From contig JAGVJQ010000040.1 in the NCBI GenBank assembly GCA_020051015.1, forward strand, positions 1 through 37,787: a stretch of DNA of 37,787 nt, written 5' to 3'. The DNA is from Gammaproteobacteria bacterium (GTDB taxonomy: Bacteria; Pseudomonadota; Gammaproteobacteria; UBA1113). This document shows, piece after piece, positions 8,843 to 18,038 of this stretch. The notes beneath the pieces were generated by a model that did not search any database, was not told the DNA's origin, and saw only the letters and a list, made by a program, of their open reading frames with translations. Positions within the stretch are counted from its first letter, which is position 1. Every line of letters starts with the position of its first letter. A program made the translations under genes and the position numbers.

Positions 8843-10396
8843 ATGCCTACCGTACAAGAAAAATTTCAAACTTTATTAACAACTGCACGAAGTGATAATG
8901 GCGATGTAAAAACATTTTTTTTGCTTGCCTATCATTATGAATTGGGCCATTTTGTACCAAAGAATTTGCAAGCCGCAAACATATGGTATCAGCGAGCATT
9001 TGCCAATAATGGTTTGGAGAAAATCCATGAAATGGCAAAGAATAAAGATGTGGAAGCTTTATTTATCCTTGGACATCTTTATCTTTATGGATATGGTGAA
9101 GTGAAAAATATAATAACCGCAGAGAAAAATATTCGATTGGCAGCAAATAAGGGATATGAGGAAGCTCAACTTAGATTGGGTGTGATGTATGAGCGGGGCG
9201 AAGGTGGTTTGCCTCAAAATGATGTAAAAGCAGTTGAATTACTCCAACAAGCTGCTGCAAAAGGATCTGCATTAGCGCAATGTAATTTGGGTGTCATGTA
9301 TGAACATGGTCGGGGCGGTTTACCTCAGAGCGATGAAAAAGCAGTTGAGTTGTTCAAACAAGCAGCAGCGCAAGGACTTGCAATAGCCCAATGTTATTTG
9401 GGCACAACGTATTTAAGCGGTAAAGGGGGGCTACCTCAAAGTGATGAGAAAGCAGTTGAATTATACGAACAAGCTGCGGCACAAGGAAATGCGGTAGCTC
9501 AAAGTAATTTTGGTGTTATGTATGAATATGGTCGGGGCGGCTTACCCCAGAGCGATAAAAAAGCAGTTGAATTATTCCAACAAGCAGCAGCGCAAGGACT
9601 TGCAGGAGCACAATATAACTTGGGTGTCATGTATAAACAAGGTCGAGGCGGCTTGCCTCAAAGTGATGAGAAAGCAGTTGAGCTATACGAACAAGCAGTA
9701 GCGCAAGGAAATGCAGAGGCACAATGTCACTTGGGTATCATGTATGAACAAGGTCGAGGCGGCTTGCCTCAAAGTGATGAGAAAGCAGTTGAGCTATACG
9801 AACAAGCAGTAGCGCAAGGACTGGCAATAGCCCAATGTTGTTTAGGCACAATGTATGTAAGCGGTAAAGGGGGAGTACCTCAAAGTGATGAGAAAGCAGT
9901 TGAATTATTCCAACAGGCTGCTGCAAAAGGAGTTGCATTAGCACAATGTAACTTGGGTATCATGTATGGACACGGTCAAGGCGGCTTGCCTCAAAGTGAT
10001 GAGAAAGCAGTTGAATTATTCCAACAAGCTGCTGCAAAAGGATCTCCATTAGCGCAATGTAATTTGGGTGTCATGTATGAACATGGTCGGGGCGGCTTAT
10101 CCCAGAGCGATGAAAAAGCAGTTGAGTTGTTCCAACAAGCAGCAGCGCAAGGACTTGCAATAGCCCAAGACTATTATGGGGATATTCTGTATAAGCAAGG
10201 ACGCAGCGGTTTACACCAATCCACCAATAAATCGGGGGCTTATGGTAATATAGCAGGCCGCGTGTTTCAGCCACCATATGCAAATGATAGTACTCCTATG
10301 AAAATGCAAACAGAAGAAAATGCAATGGGGGTCCCAAACAAACATTCTGAGGGATCAGTGGTTGAATCAAGCTCGATCCCGGGTTACGGTCACTAA
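8843..10396 (+). CDS. Sel1-like repeat (SLR) protein
   Basis: A 517-residue alpha-helical solenoid protein. About twelve Sel1 units are visible: three divergent N-terminal ones, then from residue about 137 eight almost identical 37-residue units (consensus AAAxGxxxAQCNLGVMYExG, then RGGLPQSDEKAVELFQQ) and a partial ninth. A repeat-free tail of about 55 residues follows, ending SSSIPGYGH. There is no signal peptide or membrane span. AAGGAT six bases before ATG 8843 sets the start. SLR proteins scaffold protein-protein contacts; in Legionella some (LpnE, EnhC) act on host interactions. Which partner this one binds cannot be told, and export is speculation. The gene stands alone between aguA and tRNA-Leu. 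Confidence 0.9.
   Translation: MPTVQEKFQTLLTTARSDNGDVKTFFLLAYHYELGHFVPKNLQAANIWYQRAFANNGLEKIHEMAKNKDVEALFILGHLYLYGYGEVKNIITAEKNIRLAANKGYEEAQLRLGVMYERGEGGLPQNDVKAVELLQQAAAKGSALAQCNLGVMYEHGRGGLPQSDEKAVELFKQAAAQGLAIAQCYLGTTYLSGKGGLPQSDEKAVELYEQAAAQGNAVAQSNFGVMYEYGRGGLPQSDKKAVELFQQAAAQGLAGAQYNLGVMYKQGRGGLPQSDEKAVELYEQAVAQGNAEAQCHLGIMYEQGRGGLPQSDEKAVELYEQAVAQGLAIAQCCLGTMYVSGKGGVPQSDEKAVELFQQAAAKGVALAQCNLGIMYGHGQGGLPQSDEKAVELFQQAAAKGSPLAQCNLGVMYEHGRGGLSQSDEKAVELFQQAAAQGLAIAQDYYGDILYKQGRSGLHQSTNKSGAYGNIAGRVFQPPYANDSTPMKMQTEENAMGVPNKHSEGSVVESSSIPGYGH
9140..10210 (+). repeat. 111-bp tandem repeat array encoding Sel1 units
   Basis: Units of exactly 111 bases start at 9251, 9362, 9473, 9584, 9695, 9806, 9917 and 10028, with a partial unit from 10139 and a divergent one at 9140. 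Adjacent units share long identical DNA stretches (for example CAAAGTGATGAGAAAGCAGT), indicating recent expansion or gene conversion. Confidence 0.9.
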
Positions 10397-10476
10397 TCAG
10401 GCCAAAATAAATTGTAGTTATGTTGAAATTCGAATTGCATAATTTAAAAAGACATTTAAGAAAACCTGGGTATTGC

Positions 10477-10504
10477 TTGACACGGTTTTATTGGCTGTTA
10501 TAAT
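10477..10504 (+). promoter_or_regulatory. Sigma-70 promoter of tRNA-Leu (and probably queA)
   Basis: TTGACA at 10477-10482, a 16-base spacer, then TATAAT at 10499-10504, both perfect to consensus. The tRNA begins 15 bases after the -10 box. Confidence 0.85.
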
Positions 10505-10518
10505 GCGCAACACTTAAC

Positions 10519-10605
10519 GCCGGAGTGGTGGAACTGGTAGACGCGCCGGACTCAAAATCCGGTGGTAGCAATACCGTGTCGGTTCGATTCCGACCTCCGG
10601 CACCA
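10519..10605 (+). tRNA. tRNA-Leu (anticodon CAA)
   Basis: An 87-base gene with the acceptor stem GCCGGAG/CTCCGGC, discriminator A and encoded CCA. The anticodon stem CCGGA/TCCGG encloses the loop CTCAAAA, giving CAA (reads UUG). The long variable arm typical of class II tRNAs is present, and the T-arm is GTCGGTTCGATTCCGAC. queA begins 15 bases after the CCA with no recognisable ribosome site, so the two may share a transcript. Confidence 0.97.
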
Positions 10606-10620
10606 CCTAATTATATTCCT

Positions 10621-11655
10621 ATGTCTACAACATTTAAAGTCGATGACTTCGATTTCCATTTGCCTGATTCTTTAATTGCACGTTATCCATTAACGCAGCG
10701 TAGCGCTAGTCGTTTATTACATTTGCATGCATCAACTAATCAAATTAACGATCGAACTTTTACTGATATCGAAAATTTACTACGCCCTGGCGATTTATTA
10801 ATCTTAAATAATTCGCGAGTCATTCCAGCACGATTATTTGGTGAAAAAACCACGGGCGGCAAGGTAGAAATATTAATTGAACGCATAACAGATACGCAAA
10901 CAGCATTAGCTCATATGCGCGCAAGCAAGGCAGCAAAACCAGGTACTATTATTCATCTTGAAAATAATTTTCAATTATTAGTTGGCGAACGACAAGGTGA
11001 ATTATTTGAATTAACTTTTTTAGGCACGGTGCCTGCTATTCGTATTTTAGAGCAAATTGGCCATATGCCATTACCGCCATATATGACGCGACAGGATGAA
11101 ATGTCTGATAAAGAGCGTTACCAAACTGTTTATGCCAAACATGATGGCTCAGTTGCCGCACCTACTGCTGGTTTACACTTTGATGCAGCATTATTTGAAA
11201 AATTGCATGCTAAAGGTGTGCAAACAGATTATGTTACCTTGCATGTTGGCGCTGGAACATTTCAGCCAGTGCGGGTTGAATATTTGCATCAACATCAAAT
11301 GCACTATGAATATTTAGAAGTATCGCCGGAGACGGTAGAACGCATTAAACAAACAAAACAGCAGGGTGGACGTGTCATTGCTGTGGGGACGACATCAGTA
11401 CGTAGCTTAGAAACAGCAGGACGTGGAGGCGAGTTAAAAGCCTATCAAGGTGAAACCAATATGTTTATTTATCCTGGTTATCAATTTAATGTTGTCGATG
11501 CGATGATCACTAATTTTCATTTACCTAAATCATCGTTGATTATGTTGGTGAGTGCTTTTGCAGGATTATCGCAAACGATGGCGGCTTATCACCACGCGAT
11601 AGCGCAACAATATCGATTTTATAGCTATGGCGATGCGATGTTTGTTGAGAGATAA
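10621..11655 (+). CDS. queA: S-adenosylmethionine:tRNA ribosyltransferase-isomerase
   Basis: A 344-residue enzyme that transfers the ribosyl part of SAM to preQ1-modified tRNA to form epoxyqueuosine. Seen: the N-terminal [31 protein letters not shown], the conserved [18 protein letters not shown] and [12 protein letters not shown] motifs, and [22 protein letters not shown] at 10621 is chosen because the family starts at this point; the same reading frame stays open back into the tRNA gene, but that cannot be protein. tgt, the preceding enzyme of queuosine synthesis, follows after a repeat-filled gap. Confidence 0.96.
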   Translation: MSTTFKVDDFDFHLPDSLIARYPLTQRSASRLLHLHASTNQINDRTFTDIENLLRPGDLLILNNSRVIPARLFGEKTTGGKVEILIERITDTQTALAHMRASKAAKPGTIIHLENNFQLLVGERQGELFELTFLGTVPAIRILEQIGHMPLPPYMTRQDEMSDKERYQTVYAKHDGSVAAPTAGLHFDAALFEKLHAKGVQTDYVTLHVGAGTFQPVRVEYLHQHQMHYEYLEVSPETVERIKQTKQQGGRVIAVGTTSVRSLETAGRGGELKAYQGETNMFIYPGYQFNVVDAMITNFHLPKSSLIMLVSAFAGLSQTMAAYHHAIAQQYRFYSYGDAMFVER

Positions 11656-11696
11656 TGTTGCATGAATTTAATGTAACATGAGAAATTGCACAATCT

Positions 11697-11936
11697 GCTC
11701 CCCTCCCCCCACGAAGTGCGGGGGAGGGGTTGGGGGAGAGGGGGGCTGTCAGGCTTGTTTATGGCACGATCTATACATTTTCGTATGTAATGAAATGCTC
11801 ATTATTAGATGGAGAAGTGGATTAATCTAGATTGCTGCGAACTGGCGAGATGCCCCTCTCCCCCCACCCCTCTCCCTCACAGCTTCAACATATATGAAGT
11901 GACAAATATGAGCGTGTAGCTGCGGGGCGAGGAGAG
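11697..11936 (+). repeat. 240-bp MITE-like palindromic element, copy A (fills the queA-tgt gap)
   Basis: The 308-base gap between queA and tgt is mostly this element. Bases 11697-11755 are identical over 59 bases to 26704-26762. The middle is diverged but alignable, and 11840-11936 again matches 26847-26940. C-rich and G-rich arms (CCCTCCCCCC...GGGGGAGGGG) form strong hairpins. The right end is a degraded inverted copy of the left end. No open reading frame of its own is evident. Confidence 0.8.
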
Positions 11937-11954
11937 CGACAGCCGATAGTATGA

Positions 11955-13405
<1,451 letters not shown>

Positions 13406-13422
13406 GGAAATAGGAAATAAGA

Positions 13423-15285
13423 ATGAATAAATATCCGCGCTGGAAATATATATTAATAATAGCTGTGTTTGTTATTGGCATTATTTATGCCTTGCCAAAC
13501 TTGTTTGGTGAAAATCCGGCGGTGCAAATTTCACCGCACACGGGTTACAACATTGATCAGACAGTTAAACAACAAGTGCAGCAAGTATTAACGACCAATC
13601 AAATTCACTATACCGACATGTCGGGCGATGATGAGTCATTATTGGTGCGTTTTCCAGATGCGGATAGTCAAATCAAAGCAAATGATTTAATTAAATCAGC
13701 ACTTGGCGATAACTATACCGTTGCGTTGAATCTTGCTAGTGCAACTCCCCGTGTATTGACAGCAATTGGTGCCAATCCAATGAAATTAGGCTTGGATTTA
13801 CAAGGTGGGGTACATTTCTTATTAGCCATTGATGTTGATTCATTAATTCAAAAACGTGTCGTTGGTTATATGCGCAGCATCGGCGATCAATTACGTGCTG
13901 ATCGTGTGCGTTATACTGGTTTGACAAAAACAGCTGACAACCAAATTACCATGCAATTTCCTAGTGCAGCAGTAATGCAGCAAGCAGTGAGTTTGATTAA
14001 TAAAGAATATGCTGATTTAGTAGTTCAAACGTCCGATAAAAATGGCATTTATCAATTGACTGCACAAATGTCTCCAGCAGCAATCATTGATGCCCAAAAT
14101 AATGCGATTGAACAAACAACGACGATCTTACGTAATCGTATTAACGCACTGGGTGTGTCAGAGCCCATTGTACAACGTCAAGGTGCAGAGCGAATTGCTG
14201 TGGATTTACCTGGCGTACAAGATACTGCACGAGCAAAAGAAATCTTAGGTGGTACTGCAACCGTTGAGTTTCATTTAGTCGATGATAAAGCGGATGCGCA
14301 ACAAGCCTTAAAAGGTAGCCCGCCAGCAGGAACGCAAATTTATTATACGCAAGATGGACAACCCGTTTTGTTATATGATCAAGTTGTATTAACAGGTTCT
14401 TCCATTACTAATGCAACATCCAGTTATGGTGAAGATGGTAAACCTGCGGTAAATATCTGGTTAGGTGGCGGTGGCGAATCTAATTTTTATCGTCTGACTG
14501 GGCAGAATATCGGCCACGCTATGGCAACCGTTTATATTGAAACTAATTTTGAGAGTGCGGTGAAAGATGGCAAGACAGTTTATGTCCCACACACCACTCA
14601 AAAAGTGATTAACGTAGCGACCATTCAAAGTGCGTTACCTAATAATTTCCAAATCACCGGTTTGACGGATCCGAATGAAGCTAACAATTTAGCTTTATTA
14701 TTGCGCGCAGGGGCGTTGCCAACGGCAATCAATATTATTGAAGAAAGCACCGTTGGGCCAAGTCTCGGTAAAGCTAACATCAAAATGGGCGTCTTCTCAG
14801 TAGAAGTCGGTCTAGCTATCATTGTCTTGTTTATGATGTTTTATTATCGTTTATTTGGTTTATTTGCGGATATCGCTTTATTAATGAATATGGTGTTATT
14901 GGTCGCAGCGTTATCCATCATTGGCGCAACACTAACATTGCCTGGTATTGCCGGTATTGTGTTGACTATGGGTATGGCTGTCGATGCGAACGTACTTATC
15001 TTTGAACGTATTCGTGAAGAAATGCGTAATGGCATGTCACCGCACGCTTGTATTGAAGCTGGCTTTGAAAAAGCATTTTCAACCATTATCGATGCCAACG
15101 TTACGACCTTAATTGCTGCAGTGGCCTTATTTGGTATAGGGACAGGTGCAGTGAAAGGGTTTGCCGTCACGTTGACCTTAGGGATTTTGATTTCCATGTT
15201 CACGGCAATTATGGGTACGCGCGCCATGGTTTATATGGCTTATGGTACAAAACGTCAAATTAAAAAGCTATCAATAGGAATTTAG
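13423..15285 (+). CDS. secD: Protein translocase subunit SecD
   Basis: A 620-residue inner-membrane RND-type protein (E. coli SecD 615) that uses the proton gradient to pull exported proteins through SecYEG. Seen: the N-terminal span (about 9-27), the conserved MKLGLDLQGGVHFLL motif, a large periplasmic domain with RNRINALGVSEPIVQRQG, and a C-terminal bundle of hydrophobic helices (about 455-610). The bundle contains AGIVLTMGMAVDANVLIFER and the loop IREEMRNGMSPHACIEAGF. GGAAATAAGA precedes the ATG. secF begins two bases after the stop. Confidence 0.97.
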   Translation: MNKYPRWKYILIIAVFVIGIIYALPNLFGENPAVQISPHTGYNIDQTVKQQVQQVLTTNQIHYTDMSGDDESLLVRFPDADSQIKANDLIKSALGDNYTVALNLASATPRVLTAIGANPMKLGLDLQGGVHFLLAIDVDSLIQKRVVGYMRSIGDQLRADRVRYTGLTKTADNQITMQFPSAAVMQQAVSLINKEYADLVVQTSDKNGIYQLTAQMSPAAIIDAQNNAIEQTTTILRNRINALGVSEPIVQRQGAERIAVDLPGVQDTARAKEILGGTATVEFHLVDDKADAQQALKGSPPAGTQIYYTQDGQPVLLYDQVVLTGSSITNATSSYGEDGKPAVNIWLGGGGESNFYRLTGQNIGHAMATVYIETNFESAVKDGKTVYVPHTTQKVINVATIQSALPNNFQITGLTDPNEANNLALLLRAGALPTAINIIEESTVGPSLGKANIKMGVFSVEVGLAIIVLFMMFYYRLFGLFADIALLMNMVLLVAALSIIGATLTLPGIAGIVLTMGMAVDANVLIFERIREEMRNGMSPHACIEAGFEKAFSTIIDANVTTLIAAVALFGIGTGAVKGFAVTLTLGILISMFTAIMGTRAMVYMAYGTKRQIKKLSIGI

Positions 15286-15287
15286 CC

Positions 15288-16208
15288 ATGGAGTTTTTTA
15301 AATCCAATACTCGCATTAATTTTATGGGGCTGCGTAAATGGGCAGCCTTGTTTTCTGCAATCATCGTGCTGGCATCTGTTGTTAGCTTATTTATGAATGG
15401 ATTAAATTGGGGACTGGAATTTACTGGTGGTACCGAAGTCCATCTGTCATTCCAACAAGCAGCGGACTTAACACAGATTCGTGCTGATTTAGGTAAAGCT
15501 GGTTTTAATACTAATAATATTGTGGTGCAAAATTACGGCACCAGCAAGAGTGTGTTAATTCGTATCGGCGGCGCACAAAACTTGAATCAAAAATCAATTG
15601 GTAATCAAGTTGCAGCAGCAGTTCCTGGTTCAAATCTTGATAGTACTAGTTACATTGGCCCAGTAGTTGGAAAAGAATTAGCAACGACAGGCGCATTGGC
15701 TTTATTTGTCGCCATCTTGGGTACGGCAATATATATTGCATTGCGTTTTGAATATCGGTTAGCGATTAGTGCGGCAATTTCATTGTTGCACGATCCAATC
15801 ATCATTTTAGGTGTGTTTTCATTTTTCCATATGGAATTTGATTTGATTTCATTGGCTGCAGTATTAACCATTATTGGTTACTCATTGAATGATACGATTG
15901 TGGTATTTGATCGAATGCGAGAGAACTTCCGCAAAGTACGTAATGGTACGCCTGCTGAAATCGTTAATTTGTCAGTTAATCAAACGTTGTCACGAACTAT
16001 CATGACTTCAGGTTTAACTTTAGTGGCGGTCATTTCGTTGTTTTTCTTCGGTGGCCCGACTTTGCATGGTTTTGCAACCGCATTATGGATTGGTATTGTG
16101 GTAGGTACCTACTCATCAATCTATGTAGCGGGGGCTCTGGCAGTCGCCTTTGGTTTGACACGAGAAGATTTATTGCCGAAAGCTAAAGTCGTTGACGACA
16201 GACCGTAA
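15288..16208 (+). CDS. secF: Protein translocase subunit SecF
   Basis: A 306-residue partner of SecD (E. coli 323). The first membrane span lies at about 17-35, then GLEFTGGTEVHLSF, a periplasmic domain, and five hydrophobic helices from about residue 130. The helices include the signature GYSLNDTIVVFDRMRENFRK and the motif LSRTIMTSGLTLVAVISL. AGGA in the end of secD serves as ribosome site. About 185 non-coding bases follow, containing a weak inverted repeat (GCACT/AGTGC near 16270) but no convincing terminator. Confidence 0.97.
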   Translation: MEFFKSNTRINFMGLRKWAALFSAIIVLASVVSLFMNGLNWGLEFTGGTEVHLSFQQAADLTQIRADLGKAGFNTNNIVVQNYGTSKSVLIRIGGAQNLNQKSIGNQVAAAVPGSNLDSTSYIGPVVGKELATTGALALFVAILGTAIYIALRFEYRLAISAAISLLHDPIIILGVFSFFHMEFDLISLAAVLTIIGYSLNDTIVVFDRMRENFRKVRNGTPAEIVNLSVNQTLSRTIMTSGLTLVAVISLFFFGGPTLHGFATALWIGIVVGTYSSIYVAGALAVAFGLTREDLLPKAKVVDDRP

Positions 16209-16394
16209 TACCTCCGGATGAGTTGATAAAAAAAATTATGGTTCAATTGAATCATGAAATAAAGATAAAGCACTAGAGCATTATGAAGTGCCTATGATAT
16301 TATTTCGTGATTAAGGTTCTTTAGTAATAATTTAGGCTTTATGCCCAGCATAGTAGAATTGTAAACAGATCCTAAAAACTTTGCGGAGAAAGAC

Positions 16395-17057
16395 ATGGTA
16401 AAGAATGCAATGAAACCTTTAGTTATCAGCTTGACCTTATTATCCTTAACCGCCTTAACCGGTTGTACAGCAGTTAACCCTTATACCGGCCAAACGCAAG
16501 TTAGTGATAGCACTAAAGGTGCGATAGTTGGTGGTACTGGTGGTGCTGCAATCGGGGCATTAGCAGGTGGTGGCCGTGGTGCATTAATTGGTGCTGGAAT
16601 TGGTACCGCTGTTGGTGGCTTGGTTGGCTTAAGCATGGACCAAGAAAATAAAGAATTACGCCAAGTCTTGATGAATTCAGGTGTCCAAGTTCAGCAAAAT
16701 GGCAACCAGATTACTTTAGTTATGGCTTCCGATGTGACCTTTGCTACCAATAGTCCTGATATTAATGCTGGTTTCTACCCAACCTTGAACTCAGTAGCTA
16801 TGGTATTGAAAAAATATAGTAATAATAATGTGATTATTACTGGCTACACCGACAACACAGGTGCTGCGACTTATAACCAACAATTATCACAAGCGCGAGC
16901 TCAAAGTGTAGGCTCATACTTAGTGGGGCAAGGTGTGACAAGCAATCGAATCTTTACACAAGGCATGGGTGAGCTTAATCCTGTTGCCAGCAATTCGACT
17001 GCACAAGGCCGTTCACAAAACCGTCGTGTTGAAATTACCTTGCGTCCTATGAGCTGA
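16395..17057 (+). CDS. OmpA-family lipoprotein with glycine zipper (YiaD/Pal-like)
   Basis: A 220-residue outer-membrane lipoprotein. The signal peptide ends in the lipobox LTGC (Cys24), followed by Thr, so outer-membrane sorting is expected. Residues about 40-77 form a glycine-zipper segment (GGTGGAAIGALAGG, then GALIGAGIGTAVGGLVG) that probably inserts in the membrane. Residues about 105-218 are a peptidoglycan-binding OmpA C-terminal domain with VIITGYTDNTGAATYNQQLS and the ending GRSQNRRVEITLRP. GGAGAAAG precedes the ATG. It is similar to E. coli YiaD. A terminator follows, so it is monocistronic. Confidence 0.93.
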   Translation: MVKNAMKPLVISLTLLSLTALTGCTAVNPYTGQTQVSDSTKGAIVGGTGGAAIGALAGGGRGALIGAGIGTAVGGLVGLSMDQENKELRQVLMNSGVQVQQNGNQITLVMASDVTFATNSPDINAGFYPTLNSVAMVLKKYSNNNVIITGYTDNTGAATYNQQLSQARAQSVGSYLVGQGVTSNRIFTQGMGELNPVASNSTAQGRSQNRRVEITLRPMS

Positions 17058-17061
17058 AATC

Positions 17062-17092
17062 AAACCCCGACAGTGTCGTCGGGTTTTAGTTT
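17062..17092 (+). terminator. Rho-independent terminator after the OmpA-like lipoprotein gene
   Basis: CCCGAC (17066-17071), loop AGTGTC, GTCGGG (17078-17083), then TTTTAGTTTT; outer AAAC/GTTT pairs extend the stem. Confidence 0.85.
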
Positions 17093-17120
17093 TGGTATGA
17101 CTTTTGGTTAAGGAATAATC

Positions 17121-17750
17121 ATGCAGCAACACCTAGCGACAAATTGGCGCCAGCCAATTTGGACGGCTGAAAGCCGCCCCAAAGGGGGCGGGCCGAAGGC
17201 CCGAATCAATTGTAAACAGTCCCGGTGGAGGCAAAGTGGATTTGGATTACTTGAGATTCTTTTGGCGATAGCTGTTGCTGCTATTATTGCCATTATAAGT
17301 GTTGGCTATTATACCAATGTGCGTAGTGAGCAAAAAGTTAATGAGTTTATTAATCAACTCGTTACGTTAGGACACAATGTCGCAAGTTATGTAAATACTA
17401 ATGCGAATACGCCAGGAAACCAAGATTTGACAAAGATTTTCGGTACTGGCACTACTAATGTTGCACAGACGCTAATTGATAAGAATATTACCCAAGTTGA
17501 TACCGTCACTAATATATGGCAACCACCAAGCCTATATTTTGTTTATGTGGCAATAAATGGACCGATGAAAAGTATTTCATGTTTGCGAATCTCAGTCGAG
17601 GTCCCTGGTATGTTAGTGAATCAACGCTCTAACTTTTGTAGTATGGTTGCTAATAAAGCGACACAAGCGCTACAACACGCCCCCCAAAATGATGTAATAG
17701 TGAATTGCGGTAGCGGAGGCGATATCGAAGTAAACTATTGTGCCGAGTAA
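17121..17750 (+). CDS. Type IV pilin-like / pseudopilin protein with an unusually long leader
   Basis: A 209-residue protein with a class III (prepilin) signal: SG/FGLLEILLAIAVAAIIAI, cleavage expected after Gly40, Phe at +1, Glu at +5, then a long hydrophobic helix (about 41-65). The mature part has four cysteines (two near the C-terminus) and no recognised subfamily motif; I cannot say whether it belongs to pili, a type II secretion system or a competence pseudopilus. AAGGA seven bases before ATG 17121 fixes the start. This gives a 40-residue leader instead of the usual 6-25, because a GC-rich hairpin element (17143-17206) sits in frame inside it. No other pilus gene is nearby. The gene occupies the place before rpmF where yceD is normally found. 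Confidence 0.8.
   Translation: MQQHLATNWRQPIWTAESRPKGGGPKARINCKQSRWRQSGFGLLEILLAIAVAAIIAIISVGYYTNVRSEQKVNEFINQLVTLGHNVASYVNTNANTPGNQDLTKIFGTGTTNVAQTLIDKNITQVDTVTNIWQPPSLYFVYVAINGPMKSISCLRISVEVPGMLVNQRSNFCSMVANKATQALQHAPQNDVIVNCGSGGDIEVNYCAE
17143..17206 (+). repeat. GC-rich hairpin-cluster element inside the prepilin leader
   Basis: Consecutive hairpins: ATTGGC/GCCAAT (17143-17158), GGCT-GAA-AGCC, GCCCC-AAAG-GGGGC and GGGCC-GAA-GGCCC. From TTTGGACGG to GGCCCGAAT it aligns with 35127-35178 downstream of tRNA-Arg, so it is a dispersed element. It is read through in frame. Confidence 0.75.
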
Positions 17751-17773
17751 AAGAGTAAAAATGGGTGGTTGTG

Positions 17774-17802
17774 TTGACAGGAGCCTCAGAGAGCGATAGA
17801 AT
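17774..17802 (+). promoter_or_regulatory. Sigma-70 promoter of the rpmF-plsX-fab operon
   Basis: TTGACA (17774-17779), 17-base spacer, TAGAAT (17797-17802), placing transcription start near 17809, about 27 bases before rpmF. Confidence 0.8.
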
Positions 17803-17835
17803 CACGCCCCTAACCGATTTGGAGTTATTTCTAAG

Positions 17836-18033
17836 ATGGCTGTTCAGAAAAGTAAAAAATCCCGTTCCCGCCGTGGCATGCGTCGTGCTCATGATGCATT
17901 ATCAGGCCCAACTTTAGCTATTGATGCTACCACCGGTGAAACCCACCGCCGTCACCATGTGACCAAGCAAGGTTTTTATCGTGGTAATCAAGTGGTAGAA
18001 AGCAAAGCTAGTGATACCGAGACAGAAGAGTAG
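17836..18033 (+). CDS. rpmF: 50S ribosomal protein L32
   Basis: A 65-residue basic protein with the bacterial L32 start [20 protein letters not shown], conserved [20 protein letters not shown] and the short acidic tail. The cysteine zinc site found in some L32 forms is absent (C-minus type). It has its own promoter and lies five bases before plsX, the normal order, but the usual upstream partner yceD is missing. Confidence 0.97.
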   Translation: MAVQKSKKSRSRRGMRRAHDALSGPTLAIDATTGETHRRHHVTKQGFYRGNQVVESKASDTETEE

Positions 18034-18038
18034 TTGCT

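Noticed and set aside
9140-10210. CRISPR-like array from regular 111-base spacing
   Set aside because: The repeats have no unique spacers and translate as continuous Sel1 units.
10525-10620. In-frame extension of queA back into the tRNA-Leu gene
   Set aside because: The extra 32 codons are the tRNA itself; QueA proteins start at the later ATG 10621.
14844-15227. 127-residue minus-strand reading frame inside secD
   Set aside because: Antisense of a conserved membrane-protein region; no ribosome site and no recognisable protein features.
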